A stretch of 64,000 nt of DNA from assembly GCA_007896885.1 (NCBI GenBank), contig VOIU01000001.1:310001-374000 (forward strand). The letters are read 5' to 3'. This DNA comes from Bacteroidaceae bacterium HV4-6-C5C. GTDB taxonomy: Bacteria; Bacteroidota; Bacteroidia; Bacteroidales; Bacteroidaceae. The stretch's first letter is position 1. Each line of letters begins with the position of its first letter. The position numbers and the translations under genes were made by a program. The notes beneath the pieces are model-generated. The model ran no database searches, was not told the origin of the DNA, and saw only the letters and a program-made list of their open reading frames with translations. Below, piece by piece: positions 36,691 to 44,569 of the stretch.

Positions 36691-37632
36691 TTAGAGAGCA
36701 CCAACTTCTTTCAAAGCAGCGTTTGTTGAGTGAACAGCTTTTGCACTAGCAGCAAATTTAGCTTTTTCATCAGCAGTCAAATCCAATTCAACGATCTTTT
36801 CAATACCGTTTTTGCCCAAAACAACCGGAACACCGATACAGATATCAGATTCACCATATTCTCCTTCAAGATATACAGAGCAAGGAACCAATTTCTTTTG
36901 ATTGTGAATAATAGATTCAACAACATAAGCTCCTGCTGCACCCGGTGCATACCAAGCAGAAGTACCGAGTAATTTAGTCAAAGTAGCTCCACCCACCATA
37001 GTAGAAGCAACAACTTCATCCAATTTTTCTGCACTCAATAAAGAGCTAACAGGTTGTCCTTTATATGTAGCAAGACGAGCCAAAGGAATCATTGTAGTAT
37101 CACCGTGACCACCGATTACCATACCTTCAACTTCGTTTGCATTGCAATCTAAAGCCTGAGACAAGAAATATTTGAAACGTGAGCTATCCAAAGCACCACC
37201 CATACCGATAATACGATTCTTTGGCAAACCTAAAGATTTCAATGCCAAATAAGTCATGGTATCCATCGGATTGGAGATAACCACAATAATTGCATTAGGA
37301 GAATATTTCAATACGTTTTGAGCTACAGACTTAACAATGCCTGCGTTCACACCGATTAATTCTTCACGAGTCATGCCCGGTTTACGAGGAATACCGGAAG
37401 TAATAACAACAACATCAGAATTTGCAGTTTTTTCATAATCATTAGTGCAACCTACTACAGTTGTATCAAAACCTAGCAATTGTGCTGTCTGCATCATATC
37501 CATTGCTTTACCTTCTGAAACGCCTTCTTTAACGTCCAGCATTACAACCTCATCGGCTACTTCATTAAAAGCCAATACATTAGCGCATGTAGCTCCTACG
37601 TTACCTGCACCTACTACGGTTACTTTTGACAT
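36691..37632 (-). CDS. mdh: malate dehydrogenase (LDH-like type)
   Basis: A 313-residue NAD-dependent enzyme interconverting malate and oxaloacetate, here probably in the reductive branch to succinate/propionate. VTVVGAGNVGATCANVL is the Rossmann loop; SGIPRKPGMTREEL carries the Arg that selects malate over lactate; VIGGHGDTTMIPL holds the catalytic His. The frame opens at 37674, but MSKVTVVGAG at 37632 is the natural start and the promoter box at 37672-37679 overlaps the longer form. Confidence 0.97.
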   Translation of the reverse strand: MSKVTVVGAGNVGATCANVLAFNEVADEVVMLDVKEGVSEGKAMDMMQTAQLLGFDTTVVGCTNDYEKTANSDVVVITSGIPRKPGMTREELIGVNAGIVKSVAQNVLKYSPNAIIVVISNPMDTMTYLALKSLGLPKNRIIGMGGALDSSRFKYFLSQALDCNANEVEGMVIGGHGDTTMIPLARLATYKGQPVSSLLSAEKLDEVVASTMVGGATLTKLLGTSAWYAPGAAGAYVVESIIHNQKKLVPCSVYLEGEYGESDICIGVPVVLGKNGIEKIVELDLTADEKAKFAASAKAVHSTNAALKEVGAL

Positions 37633-37671
37633 AATCTTTAAGTTTTTAATTATTGTGTTATAAAGTTGCAG

Positions 37672-37679
37672 CAAAAATA
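37672..37679 (-). promoter_or_regulatory. -7 promoter box of mdh
   Basis: The minus strand reads TATTTTTG (TAnnTTTG), 39 bases before the ATG at 37632. Confidence 0.5.
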
Positions 37680-37774
37680 CAACGACCTAAACTATTAAAG
37701 AAATTTTTCCGTAATAAATTTAGTTAAATGATTATTTAGTTTCAAATCATAGCCTACCATTAGCGATTTATGCT

Positions 37775-37782
37775 TATTTTTG
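37775..37782 (+). promoter_or_regulatory. -7 promoter box of the coiled-coil membrane protein
   Basis: TATTTTTG (TAnnTTTG), 41 bases before the ATG at 37824. Confidence 0.5.
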
Positions 37783-37823
37783 CGGCGGAATAGACCTATG
37801 GCCTTTATTAATATTATAAAGAT

Positions 37824-38705
37824 ATGACTAAAAGTAAAAATAAAATTTTAATCGCAATCAGTATTGTAGTTTTATTAGCAGGATTAGTAGGAGTTACTTT
37901 TTTATTATTGTCAGAGAAAAAAGCAAATAAAGAGCTGGAGCAGGAATTTCAATTGGATAAAGAAGATTTGGAGAACCAATACACCGACTTTGCCAAGCAA
38001 TATGACGAACTCCGCATGACAGTATCCAATGATTCTCTATCAGGTTTATTGCAACAAGAACAAGTAAAGACCCAACGCTTACTTGAAGAACTGCGTACCG
38101 TAAAAAGCTCTAACGCAACAGAGATACGCCGATTGAAAAAAGAATTGACTACTTTACGCAAAGTCATGGTAGGCTATATCAATCAGATTGATTCCTTAAA
38201 CAGACTTACCGCACACCAAAAAGAGGTTATCGCCGAAGTCACCCAAAAATACAATGATGCTTCACGTCAGATCAACAGCCTCTCGGAAGAGAAGAAAAGC
38301 CTGAATAAAAAAGTGTCTCTTGCCGCTCAATTGGATGCAACCAACGTATACATACAAGCGGTAAACAAAAAAGGAAAAGTTGCAAAGAAGGTGAAGGATG
38401 TCACCAAATTTAAAATCGGATTTACCATTGTTAAGAATATAACTGCAGAGACCGGAGAGCGCACGATATACATTCGCATTACCAAACCGGACAACAGCGT
38501 ATTGACTAAAAGCGAAGGAAACACTTTCAGCTACGAAAATAAACAGTTGACTTACTCTATCAAAAAATATATAGAATACAACGGAGAAGAACAAGGCGTA
38601 ACAGTCTACTGGGATGTAGACGAATTTTTATATGCAGGATCTTACCGAGTTGATATCTTTGCCAACGGAACCCTCATCGGATCACAAAGTTTTTCTTTGA
38701 ACTAA
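37824..38705 (+). CDS. membrane-anchored coiled-coil protein of unknown function
   Basis: A 293-residue protein with one N-terminal membrane helix (ILIAISIVVLLAGLVGVTFL), a long coiled coil at about 30-165 rich in Glu/Lys/Leu (EELRTVKSSNATEIRRLKKE), and a C-terminal beta-rich domain (about 170-293) ending GSYRVDIFANGTLIGSQSFS. The end resembles an immunoglobulin-like edge. The topology puts the coiled coil in the periplasm. I do not recognise a named family. It has its own promoter and is not obviously part of the efflux operon downstream. Confidence 0.7.
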   Translation: MTKSKNKILIAISIVVLLAGLVGVTFLLLSEKKANKELEQEFQLDKEDLENQYTDFAKQYDELRMTVSNDSLSGLLQQEQVKTQRLLEELRTVKSSNATEIRRLKKELTTLRKVMVGYINQIDSLNRLTAHQKEVIAEVTQKYNDASRQINSLSEEKKSLNKKVSLAAQLDATNVYIQAVNKKGKVAKKVKDVTKFKIGFTIVKNITAETGERTIYIRITKPDNSVLTKSEGNTFSYENKQLTYSIKKYIEYNGEEQGVTVYWDVDEFLYAGSYRVDIFANGTLIGSQSFSLN

Positions 38706-38720
38706 AAATCTTTAATAGAT

Positions 38721-38751
38721 TTTGTTGTAACAATAAAAGGAGATAACTTTG
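38721..38751 (+). promoter_or_regulatory. promoter of the TolC-HlyD-ABC2 operon
   Basis: TTTG at 38721-38724 and TAACTTTG at 38744-38751 are 19 bases apart, a consensus Bacteroides promoter 71 bases before the tolC-like ATG. Confidence 0.6.
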
Positions 38752-38822
38752 CGAAGTTGTCTATGCAATTATTGTTGCTGAATTAGCGGACTGTTTTATC
38801 AACTTAATAAAGATGGGATAAA

Positions 38823-40304
38823 ATGAAGAAGTTCTTATGTTTCATATACCTTATATGCCAAATCTCATATATTGGCGCACAAAGAGTTTTAGACCTGGAT
38901 AGTTGTCGGGCACTGGCTATTGCGAATAACAAGGATTTATTAATTAGTCAGGAAAAAATAAAGGCCGCACACTATCAGAATAAAGCTGCTTTTACCAATT
39001 ACTTACCGAATATATCGGCAAGCGGAGGCTATATGAGGAGTCAGAAAGAGATCTCGATACTCAACAGCGACCAAAAGAATGCATTGGGTTCAATGGGTAC
39101 TCAACTCAGCGGAGCAATGCAGACCGGCATACAGGGCTTATTAACACAGCATCCCGAACTCACACAAAATCCACAGTTCATGGCTTTAATACAAGCCTTG
39201 GGACAAACAGATATTGCAACGCCACTCAATGGTGTAGGGCAATCTATCGTAGATGCTTTCCGGACAGACACTCGCAACTTATATGCCGGTACCATCACAT
39301 TAACCCAACCTATATATATGGGTGGAAAAATACGGGCATACAATAAAATCACCAAATATGCCGAGGAGCTGGCTCGCCAACAGCACAATTCCGGATTACA
39401 AGACGTCATTCTAAGTACTGACCAGACTTATTGGCAAGTGGTCTCGCTAGCTAATAAGAAGAAACTGGCGGAGGGTTATCTCGCTCTATTACAAAAATTG
39501 GAAAGCGATATCGATAAGATGATGAAAGAAGGCGTGGTGACTAAAGCAGATGTATTATCGGTAAAAGTGAAGGTTAATGAGGCTGAAATGACTTTGACCA
39601 AGGTAGAAGACGGGCTGAGTCTTACTAAAATGTTATTGTGCCAATTGTGCGGATTGGATATATCCGCCCCCATTAAACTTAAGGATGAAGAAAACACCGA
39701 TCTCTCGACAGTATCTACCGCAACAAACGGCATTGATATAAATAAGGTATACACCACACGACCGGAAGTCCACAGTCTGGAACTAGCCAGTCAGATATAT
39801 AAAGAGAAAATTAACGTTACCCGATCGGAATACTTGCCAACGGTAGCATTTGTCGGTAACTATATGCTGACAAATCCATCTCTATACAACGGCTTCGAAA
39901 AGAAATTCAAGGGTATGTGGAATATCGGAGTGGCTGTGCAAGTCCCGATTTGGCATTGGGGAGAAGGTTCTTACAAAGTCAAAGCCGCTAAATCCGAAGC
40001 CCGCATTGCTCAATATCAATTGGATGATGCAAAAGAAAAGATAGAACTTCAAGTGAATCAGTCGGTATTTAAAGTAAATGAAGCTGCCAAAAAGCTTATT
40101 ATGGCAGAAAAGAATATGGAAAAAGCCGACGAGAACCTGCGTTATGCCAACCTTGGTTTCGAAGAAGGTGTTATCCCGGCCAGTAATGTCCTCGAAGCTC
40201 ATACGGCATGGCTTGCAGCCGAATCGGATAAGATTGATGCACAAATAGATGTGAAACTGACTGAAGTGTACTTACAAAAGGCATTAGGCACACTCAACAA
40301 ATAA
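38823..40304 (+). CDS. TolC-family outer membrane efflux protein
   Basis: A 493-residue outer-membrane channel component with a signal peptide (MKKFLCFIYLICQISYIGA). Two repeats of the OEP type are recognisable: LDLDSCRALAIANNKDLLISQEK-like helices near the N-terminus (split here into LDLDSCRALAIANNKDL and ISQEKIKAAHYQNKA) and VQVPIWHWGEGSYKVKAAKSE in the second half. It forms the exit duct for the HlyD-type adaptor and membrane permeases in the next three genes. Confidence 0.92.
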   Translation: MKKFLCFIYLICQISYIGAQRVLDLDSCRALAIANNKDLLISQEKIKAAHYQNKAAFTNYLPNISASGGYMRSQKEISILNSDQKNALGSMGTQLSGAMQTGIQGLLTQHPELTQNPQFMALIQALGQTDIATPLNGVGQSIVDAFRTDTRNLYAGTITLTQPIYMGGKIRAYNKITKYAEELARQQHNSGLQDVILSTDQTYWQVVSLANKKKLAEGYLALLQKLESDIDKMMKEGVVTKADVLSVKVKVNEAEMTLTKVEDGLSLTKMLLCQLCGLDISAPIKLKDEENTDLSTVSTATNGIDINKVYTTRPEVHSLELASQIYKEKINVTRSEYLPTVAFVGNYMLTNPSLYNGFEKKFKGMWNIGVAVQVPIWHWGEGSYKVKAAKSEARIAQYQLDDAKEKIELQVNQSVFKVNEAAKKLIMAEKNMEKADENLRYANLGFEEGVIPASNVLEAHTAWLAAESDKIDAQIDVKLTEVYLQKALGTLNK

Positions 40305-40368
40305 TTCCCTAAAAAAAGAGAGCCAATAAACGGCTTTTCACAACTTCGTAAATAATTGCAATACAAAA

Positions 40369-41361
40369 ATGGATACCAAATCTCAAAACAGTAACATGCT
40401 TTTGGCGTTCTTAACGCTAACGGGTATAATTGCTCTGGTTGCCATAGTAGGCTTCTTTATGTTGCGCAAAGGTCCTGAAATAGTTCAAGGACAAGCGGAT
40501 GTGACGGAATACAGAGTGTCGAGTAAAGTACCCGGCCGAATATTGGAGTTCCGGGTAAAAGAAGGAGATAAAGTACAAGCCGGCGACACACTGGCCATAT
40601 TGGAAGCACCTGAAGTTACCGCTAAACTGGAACAAGCTGAAGCTGCTCGCACTGCAGCCCAAGCACAGAACGAAAAAGCTATAAAAGGAGCCCGCCAAGA
40701 ACAGATTCGGACGGCTTACGAAATGTGGCAAAAGGCTAAAGCCGGTGTGGATATTGCAGAGAAATCATATAAACGGGTGAAGAACTTAACTGATCAGGGC
40801 GTAATGACAGCTCAGAAACTTGATGAAGCAACTGCACAACGTGATGCTGCTATTGCAACAGAAAAAGCTGCCAAGGCACAATATGACATGGCTAAAAATG
40901 GGGCGGAAAGAGAAGACAAAGCGGCTGCGGCTGCTTTGGTAGAGCGTGCCAAAGGCGCTGTATCCGAAGTGGAATCGTACATTAAAGAGACTTATCTAAT
41001 AGCTCAAATGCCTGGTGAAGTATCCGAAATATTCCCAAAGATCGGAGAGTTGGTAGGCACTGGAGCTCCTATTATGAACGTATCGGTTATGAGCGACATG
41101 TGGGTCACTTTCAATGTTCGTGAGGACTTACTGAAAGGCATAAGCATGGGATCCGAACTTGAAGCATACGTACCTGCTTTGGATAAGAAGATCAAGGTGA
41201 AAGTTTACTATATGAAAGATTTGGGTACTTATGCAGCCTGGAAAGCAACAAAGCCTGAGGGGCAATATGACCTAAAGACTTTCGAAGTAAAAGCTCGTCC
41301 TTTAGAAAAAGTCGACGGTTTACGCCCCGGAATGTCTGCCATTTTAGAGAAGAAGCAATGA
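40369..41361 (+). CDS. HlyD-family periplasmic adaptor (membrane fusion protein)
   Basis: A 330-residue adaptor with one N-terminal membrane helix (MLLAFLTLTGIIALVAIVGF), a split biotinyl-lipoyl domain (YRVSSKVPGRILEFRVKEGD and ETYLIAQMPGEVSEIFPKIG), a helical hairpin between them rich in Ala, Lys and Gln, and a beta-barrel domain. It is of the YbhG/YhiI type that links ABC-2 permeases to TolC. It lies 64 bases after the tolC-like gene in the same operon. Confidence 0.92.
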   Translation: MDTKSQNSNMLLAFLTLTGIIALVAIVGFFMLRKGPEIVQGQADVTEYRVSSKVPGRILEFRVKEGDKVQAGDTLAILEAPEVTAKLEQAEAARTAAQAQNEKAIKGARQEQIRTAYEMWQKAKAGVDIAEKSYKRVKNLTDQGVMTAQKLDEATAQRDAAIATEKAAKAQYDMAKNGAEREDKAAAAALVERAKGAVSEVESYIKETYLIAQMPGEVSEIFPKIGELVGTGAPIMNVSVMSDMWVTFNVREDLLKGISMGSELEAYVPALDKKIKVKVYYMKDLGTYAAWKATKPEGQYDLKTFEVKARPLEKVDGLRPGMSAILEKKQ

Positions 41362-41390
41362 ACTAGGATTTAGAGAAAGCTATTCCGAAA

Positions 41391-42566
41391 GTGAAAGAAG
41401 GAGAATATACAGCATTATACTGCGTCGCAAAAAGAGAATGCCGACGCATGGTTTCACGACCGCTATATCTATTCTGTATGGTTATAGCGCCACTCTTTTG
41501 CTGCATTTTCTTCACCACATTAATGGAAAGCGGCCTGCCAAAGAACCTACCGGTCGGTGTAGTCGATCAAGACTTGTCGTCTACATCGAGACAACTTGTA
41601 CGTAATCTGGATGCTTTTCAACAGACCGCCATCATTGCGCACTACCCGACTATTGAAGAGGCGCGTAGCGCAATGCAACGCAAAGAAATCTACGGCTACT
41701 ATTACATACCGAAAGGATTGTCAGCCAAAGCTCAGGCTCAGCGGCAACCAACATTATCATTCTACACCAACAACACGTTTCTTGTGGCAGGTTCTTTGCT
41801 CTTTAAAGACATGAAAATGATGAGTGAATTGGCAGCCGGTGCAGCCACTCGAAGTGTTCTATACGCCAAAGGAGCCACCGAAGAACAGGCAATGGCTTAT
41901 CTCCAACCGATAGTCATCGATACGCATGCACTCAACAACCCCTGGCTAAATTATTCGGTATACCTAAACAATACTTTCGCTCCGGGAATATTGATGCTAC
42001 TCATCTTTATGATTACCGTCTACTCTATCGGAGTGGAAATAAAAGATCGGACAGCCCGTGAATGGCTTCGGATGGGAAACAACTCTATTTATGTCTCATT
42101 GATTGGAAAGCTTTTGCCGCATACACTGGTTTTCTTTGTCATGGGAGCTTTTTACAATGCTTATCTTTATGGGTTCCTGCATTTCCCTTGCAATAGTGGT
42201 ATATTGCCTATGTTATTGGCCACACTTTGTCTGGTACTAGCCTCACAAGGTGTAGGAGTTGTCATGATTGGCACATTACCCACACTGAGATTGGGATTAA
42301 GCTTTGCATCACTATGGGGAGTCTTGTCATTCTCCATGTGTGGGTTATCTTTCCCTATGATGGCGATGCATCCGTTATTACAAGGATTATCCGTATTGTT
42401 CCCATTGCGGCACTACTTCCTAATCTACGTAGACCAGGCATTGAACGGATACCCCATGATTTACTCGTGGCCCAATTATGTCGGCTTGCTCGTATTTATG
42501 TTATTACCGTTCTTCGTCATACATCGACTCAAAGGAGCCTTAATCTATTATAAATACATACCCTGA
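41391..42566 (+). CDS. ABC-2 type permease (first of a pair)
   Basis: A 391-residue inner-membrane protein of the ABC2_membrane_3 (YbhS/YbhR-like) type: N-terminal helix (LYLFCMVIAPLFCCIFFTTL), a large periplasmic domain (about 45-185) with VGVVDQDLSSTSRQLVRNLD, then five or six C-terminal helices. The start is GTG at 41391, 29 bases after the adaptor gene. No ATP-binding subunit is encoded nearby. It ends by sharing one base with the start of the next permease gene (TGATG). Confidence 0.88.
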   Translation: MKEGEYTALYCVAKRECRRMVSRPLYLFCMVIAPLFCCIFFTTLMESGLPKNLPVGVVDQDLSSTSRQLVRNLDAFQQTAIIAHYPTIEEARSAMQRKEIYGYYYIPKGLSAKAQAQRQPTLSFYTNNTFLVAGSLLFKDMKMMSELAAGAATRSVLYAKGATEEQAMAYLQPIVIDTHALNNPWLNYSVYLNNTFAPGILMLLIFMITVYSIGVEIKDRTAREWLRMGNNSIYVSLIGKLLPHTLVFFVMGAFYNAYLYGFLHFPCNSGILPMLLATLCLVLASQGVGVVMIGTLPTLRLGLSFASLWGVLSFSMCGLSFPMMAMHPLLQGLSVLFPLRHYFLIYVDQALNGYPMIYSWPNYVGLLVFMLLPFFVIHRLKGALIYYKYIP

Positions 42567-43831
42567 TGAAACAGCAAGGCTTTAAACAGATCGTTGTAGA
42601 AGGATTCCATGATATGTTTTATATATGGAAGAAGGAGTTCAGCACGACATTCCGCGATCAGGGCGTACTCATTTTTTTCATTTTTGTCCCTTTAATGTAT
42701 CCGTTGATATATGCCTTTATCTATACCAATGAGACGATACATGATGTACCGGCGGTTGTGGTGGACAACTCACGGAGCTCCCTGAGTCGTGAATACGCGC
42801 GTAGAGTCGATGCTACATCGGATGTCCATATAGTGGCTTACTGCAATGATATGGAAGAGGCCCGTTTGATGATGAAAGAGCGCGAAGCATACGGAATCAT
42901 TTATATTCCGGCCGAGTTTAGTTCGGACATCACCCGGGGAAAACAGGTTCAAGTCAGCATATTCTGCGACATGAGCGGCTTACTTTATTATAAGGCTCTG
43001 CTCAATGCGAATACAAATGTATCGCTGGATATGAATGCAGACATAAAAATACAGCGTAGTGGAAACTCCACCAATCGCCAGGATGAAATAACGGCATACC
43101 CCATCAAGTATGAAGATGTAACCATGTATAATCCGCAAAATGGATTTGCTGCATTCTTAATTCCTGCCGTACTGATACTCATCATCCAGCAAACGCTGTT
43201 ATTGGGCATCGGACTTTCAGCGGGTACCGCACGTGAACACAATCAATTTAGAGACTTGGTACCCATAAACCGGCACTATAACGGAATGCTCCGCATTGTG
43301 ATGGGTAAAGGATTAAGCTATTTTATGGTCTACTCTCTCGTGGCAACCTACATTCTATGTGTCGTACCCCATCTATTCAAATTACCCCAAATAGGTTCGC
43401 AAGGCACACTCGCCCTATTTGTATTACCATATCTCTCCGCATGCGTGTTCTTTGCAATGACAGCTTCTATTGCCATACGCAACCGTGAGACCTGTATGCT
43501 GCTATTTGTATTCACTTCTGTTCCGTTATTATTCCTTTCGGGAATATCATGGCCTGGAGCTGCAATACCCGATTTCTGGAGATATTTTTCATACATTTTC
43601 CCTTCCAGTTTTGGAATAAACGGGTTTGTACGAATCAACAGTATGGGAGCAACTCTCAGTGAGGTAAGATCAGAATATCAGGCATTGTGGATACAAACGG
43701 GTATCTATTTCATTACCACTTGCCTCGTATACCGTTGGCAGATTCTACAAAGCCGCAAGCATGTGATCGAGAAGTACAAAATGTACAAAGATAAGCAGAC
43801 CAAGGAGACAGAAACATCCCACTTACTTTAA
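42566..43831 (+). CDS. ABC-2 type permease (second of a pair)
   Basis: A 421-residue permease with the same layout as its neighbour: N-terminal helix (VLIFFIFVPLMYPLIYAFIY), periplasmic domain with PAVVVDNSRSSLSREYARRV, and a C-terminal membrane bundle (NGFAAFLIPAVLILIIQQTL). The pair probably forms a heterodimer exporting a hydrophobic substrate or drug through the HlyD/TolC duct. The missing ATPase must come from elsewhere if this is an ABC system. Translational coupling (TGATG) ties it to the first permease. Confidence 0.88.
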   Translation: MKQQGFKQIVVEGFHDMFYIWKKEFSTTFRDQGVLIFFIFVPLMYPLIYAFIYTNETIHDVPAVVVDNSRSSLSREYARRVDATSDVHIVAYCNDMEEARLMMKEREAYGIIYIPAEFSSDITRGKQVQVSIFCDMSGLLYYKALLNANTNVSLDMNADIKIQRSGNSTNRQDEITAYPIKYEDVTMYNPQNGFAAFLIPAVLILIIQQTLLLGIGLSAGTAREHNQFRDLVPINRHYNGMLRIVMGKGLSYFMVYSLVATYILCVVPHLFKLPQIGSQGTLALFVLPYLSACVFFAMTASIAIRNRETCMLLFVFTSVPLLFLSGISWPGAAIPDFWRYFSYIFPSSFGINGFVRINSMGATLSEVRSEYQALWIQTGIYFITTCLVYRWQILQSRKHVIEKYKMYKDKQTKETETSHLL

Positions 43832-43860
43832 CATTTTCCCTAGTATATATTTTGCACTAA

Positions 43861-43942
43861 AACAGACCATCTGTTGAAGCTGAACGCATGGTCTGTTAGC
43901 CCCCAACACATGGTCTGCTGATACGTAACAGACCATGTGTTG
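43861..43942. repeat. cluster of four inverted CAGACCAT(G)TGTTG-type repeats
   Basis: Copies: AACAGACCATCTGTTG (43861-43876, plus), CATGGTCTGTTA (43887-43898, minus), CAACACATGGTCTGCTG (43904-43920, minus) and TAACAGACCATGTGTTG (43926-43942, plus). Copies three and four form a perfect 14-bp stem (43904-43917 with 43929-43942) around 11 bases. No T-run follows, so it is not a typical terminator. It resembles a REP-like or protein-binding palindrome cluster at the end of the efflux operon. Confidence 0.75.
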
Positions 43943-44110
43943 CCCAGAAAGTGAACGTCGTGCTTCCAGATACACTTAATTATGCACTTCCATAAAGCAA
44001 CAGACATGCAAATAAGCACTATTGTAGATAGAAAAATGTTGAGGATCGGACAGAAAGAGATTTTTTATCAATTGTTTTTAGAACATTTAACTATCTAAAA
44101 TAAGCAAGAT

Positions 44111-44131
44111 TACGATTTATTCGTAGATTTG
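44111..44131 (+). promoter_or_regulatory. putative BlaI-type operator overlapping its promoter
   Basis: The dyad TACGA-TTTAT-TCGTA (44111-44125) overlaps the -7 box TAGATTTG (44124-44131), 29 bases before the GTG start of the BlaI-like gene. A repressor sitting here would block the promoter. BlaI/MecI repressors are known to bind such short dyads and to control their own operon; the exact operator in this lineage is inferred. Confidence 0.5.
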
Positions 44132-44159
44132 TTTTGAAATCAAACTAAAACATTTAACC

Positions 44160-44531
44160 GTGGAAAAATTAACAATACAAGAAGAAGAAGCAATGCTTTA
44201 TATTTGGGAATCAGGCAAATGTTTTATCAGAGACATCGTTTCCAAATATTCAGAGCCGAAACCACCTTACACAACAGTAGCATCTATTGTGAAAAACCTG
44301 GAGCGGAAGAAATATGTACTGGCCGTTCGGGTGGGTAATACATATCAGTATGTACCGGCTATTCGCGAGAGTGAATACAAGAAGAGCTTTATGAGCGGCT
44401 TCGTTCATAATTACTTTGAGAATTCATATAAAGAAATGGTGTCTTTCTTCGCCAAAGAGCAGAAACTGTCGGCGCATGACTTGAAAGACATTATTGATAT
44501 GATAGAGAAAGGAAGTGAGAGCAACTCATAA
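44160..44531 (+). CDS. BlaI/MecI/CopY-family transcriptional repressor
   Basis: A 123-residue winged-helix repressor: LTIQEEEAMLYIWESGKCFIR and PPYTTVASIVKNLERKKYVL form the DNA-binding domain, and the helical C-terminus dimerises. Start is GTG at 44160. It precedes an M56 metallopeptidase gene, the classical BlaI-BlaR1 partnership in which the protease leads to repressor cleavage. No beta-lactamase gene is adjacent, so the regulated function is unknown. Confidence 0.92.
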   Translation: MEKLTIQEEEAMLYIWESGKCFIRDIVSKYSEPKPPYTTVASIVKNLERKKYVLAVRVGNTYQYVPAIRESEYKKSFMSGFVHNYFENSYKEMVSFFAKEQKLSAHDLKDIIDMIEKGSESNS

Positions 44532-44569
44532 CAGATAATTTTTCGTTATAACCTTTAATCTCAGATATC

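Larger units (their letters stand above)
43832..44159. other. 328-base intergenic region with repeat cluster and BlaI operator
   Basis: From left: four copies of a 12-17-base element in alternating orientation (43861-43942), an unremarkable AT-rich stretch, and the promoter/operator of the BlaI-like gene (44111-44131). No coding potential was seen. Confidence 0.6.

Noticed and set aside
43861..43942. CRISPR array
   Set aside because: The repeats are short, alternate in orientation and have irregular spacers of 5-10 bases, with no cas gene nearby.
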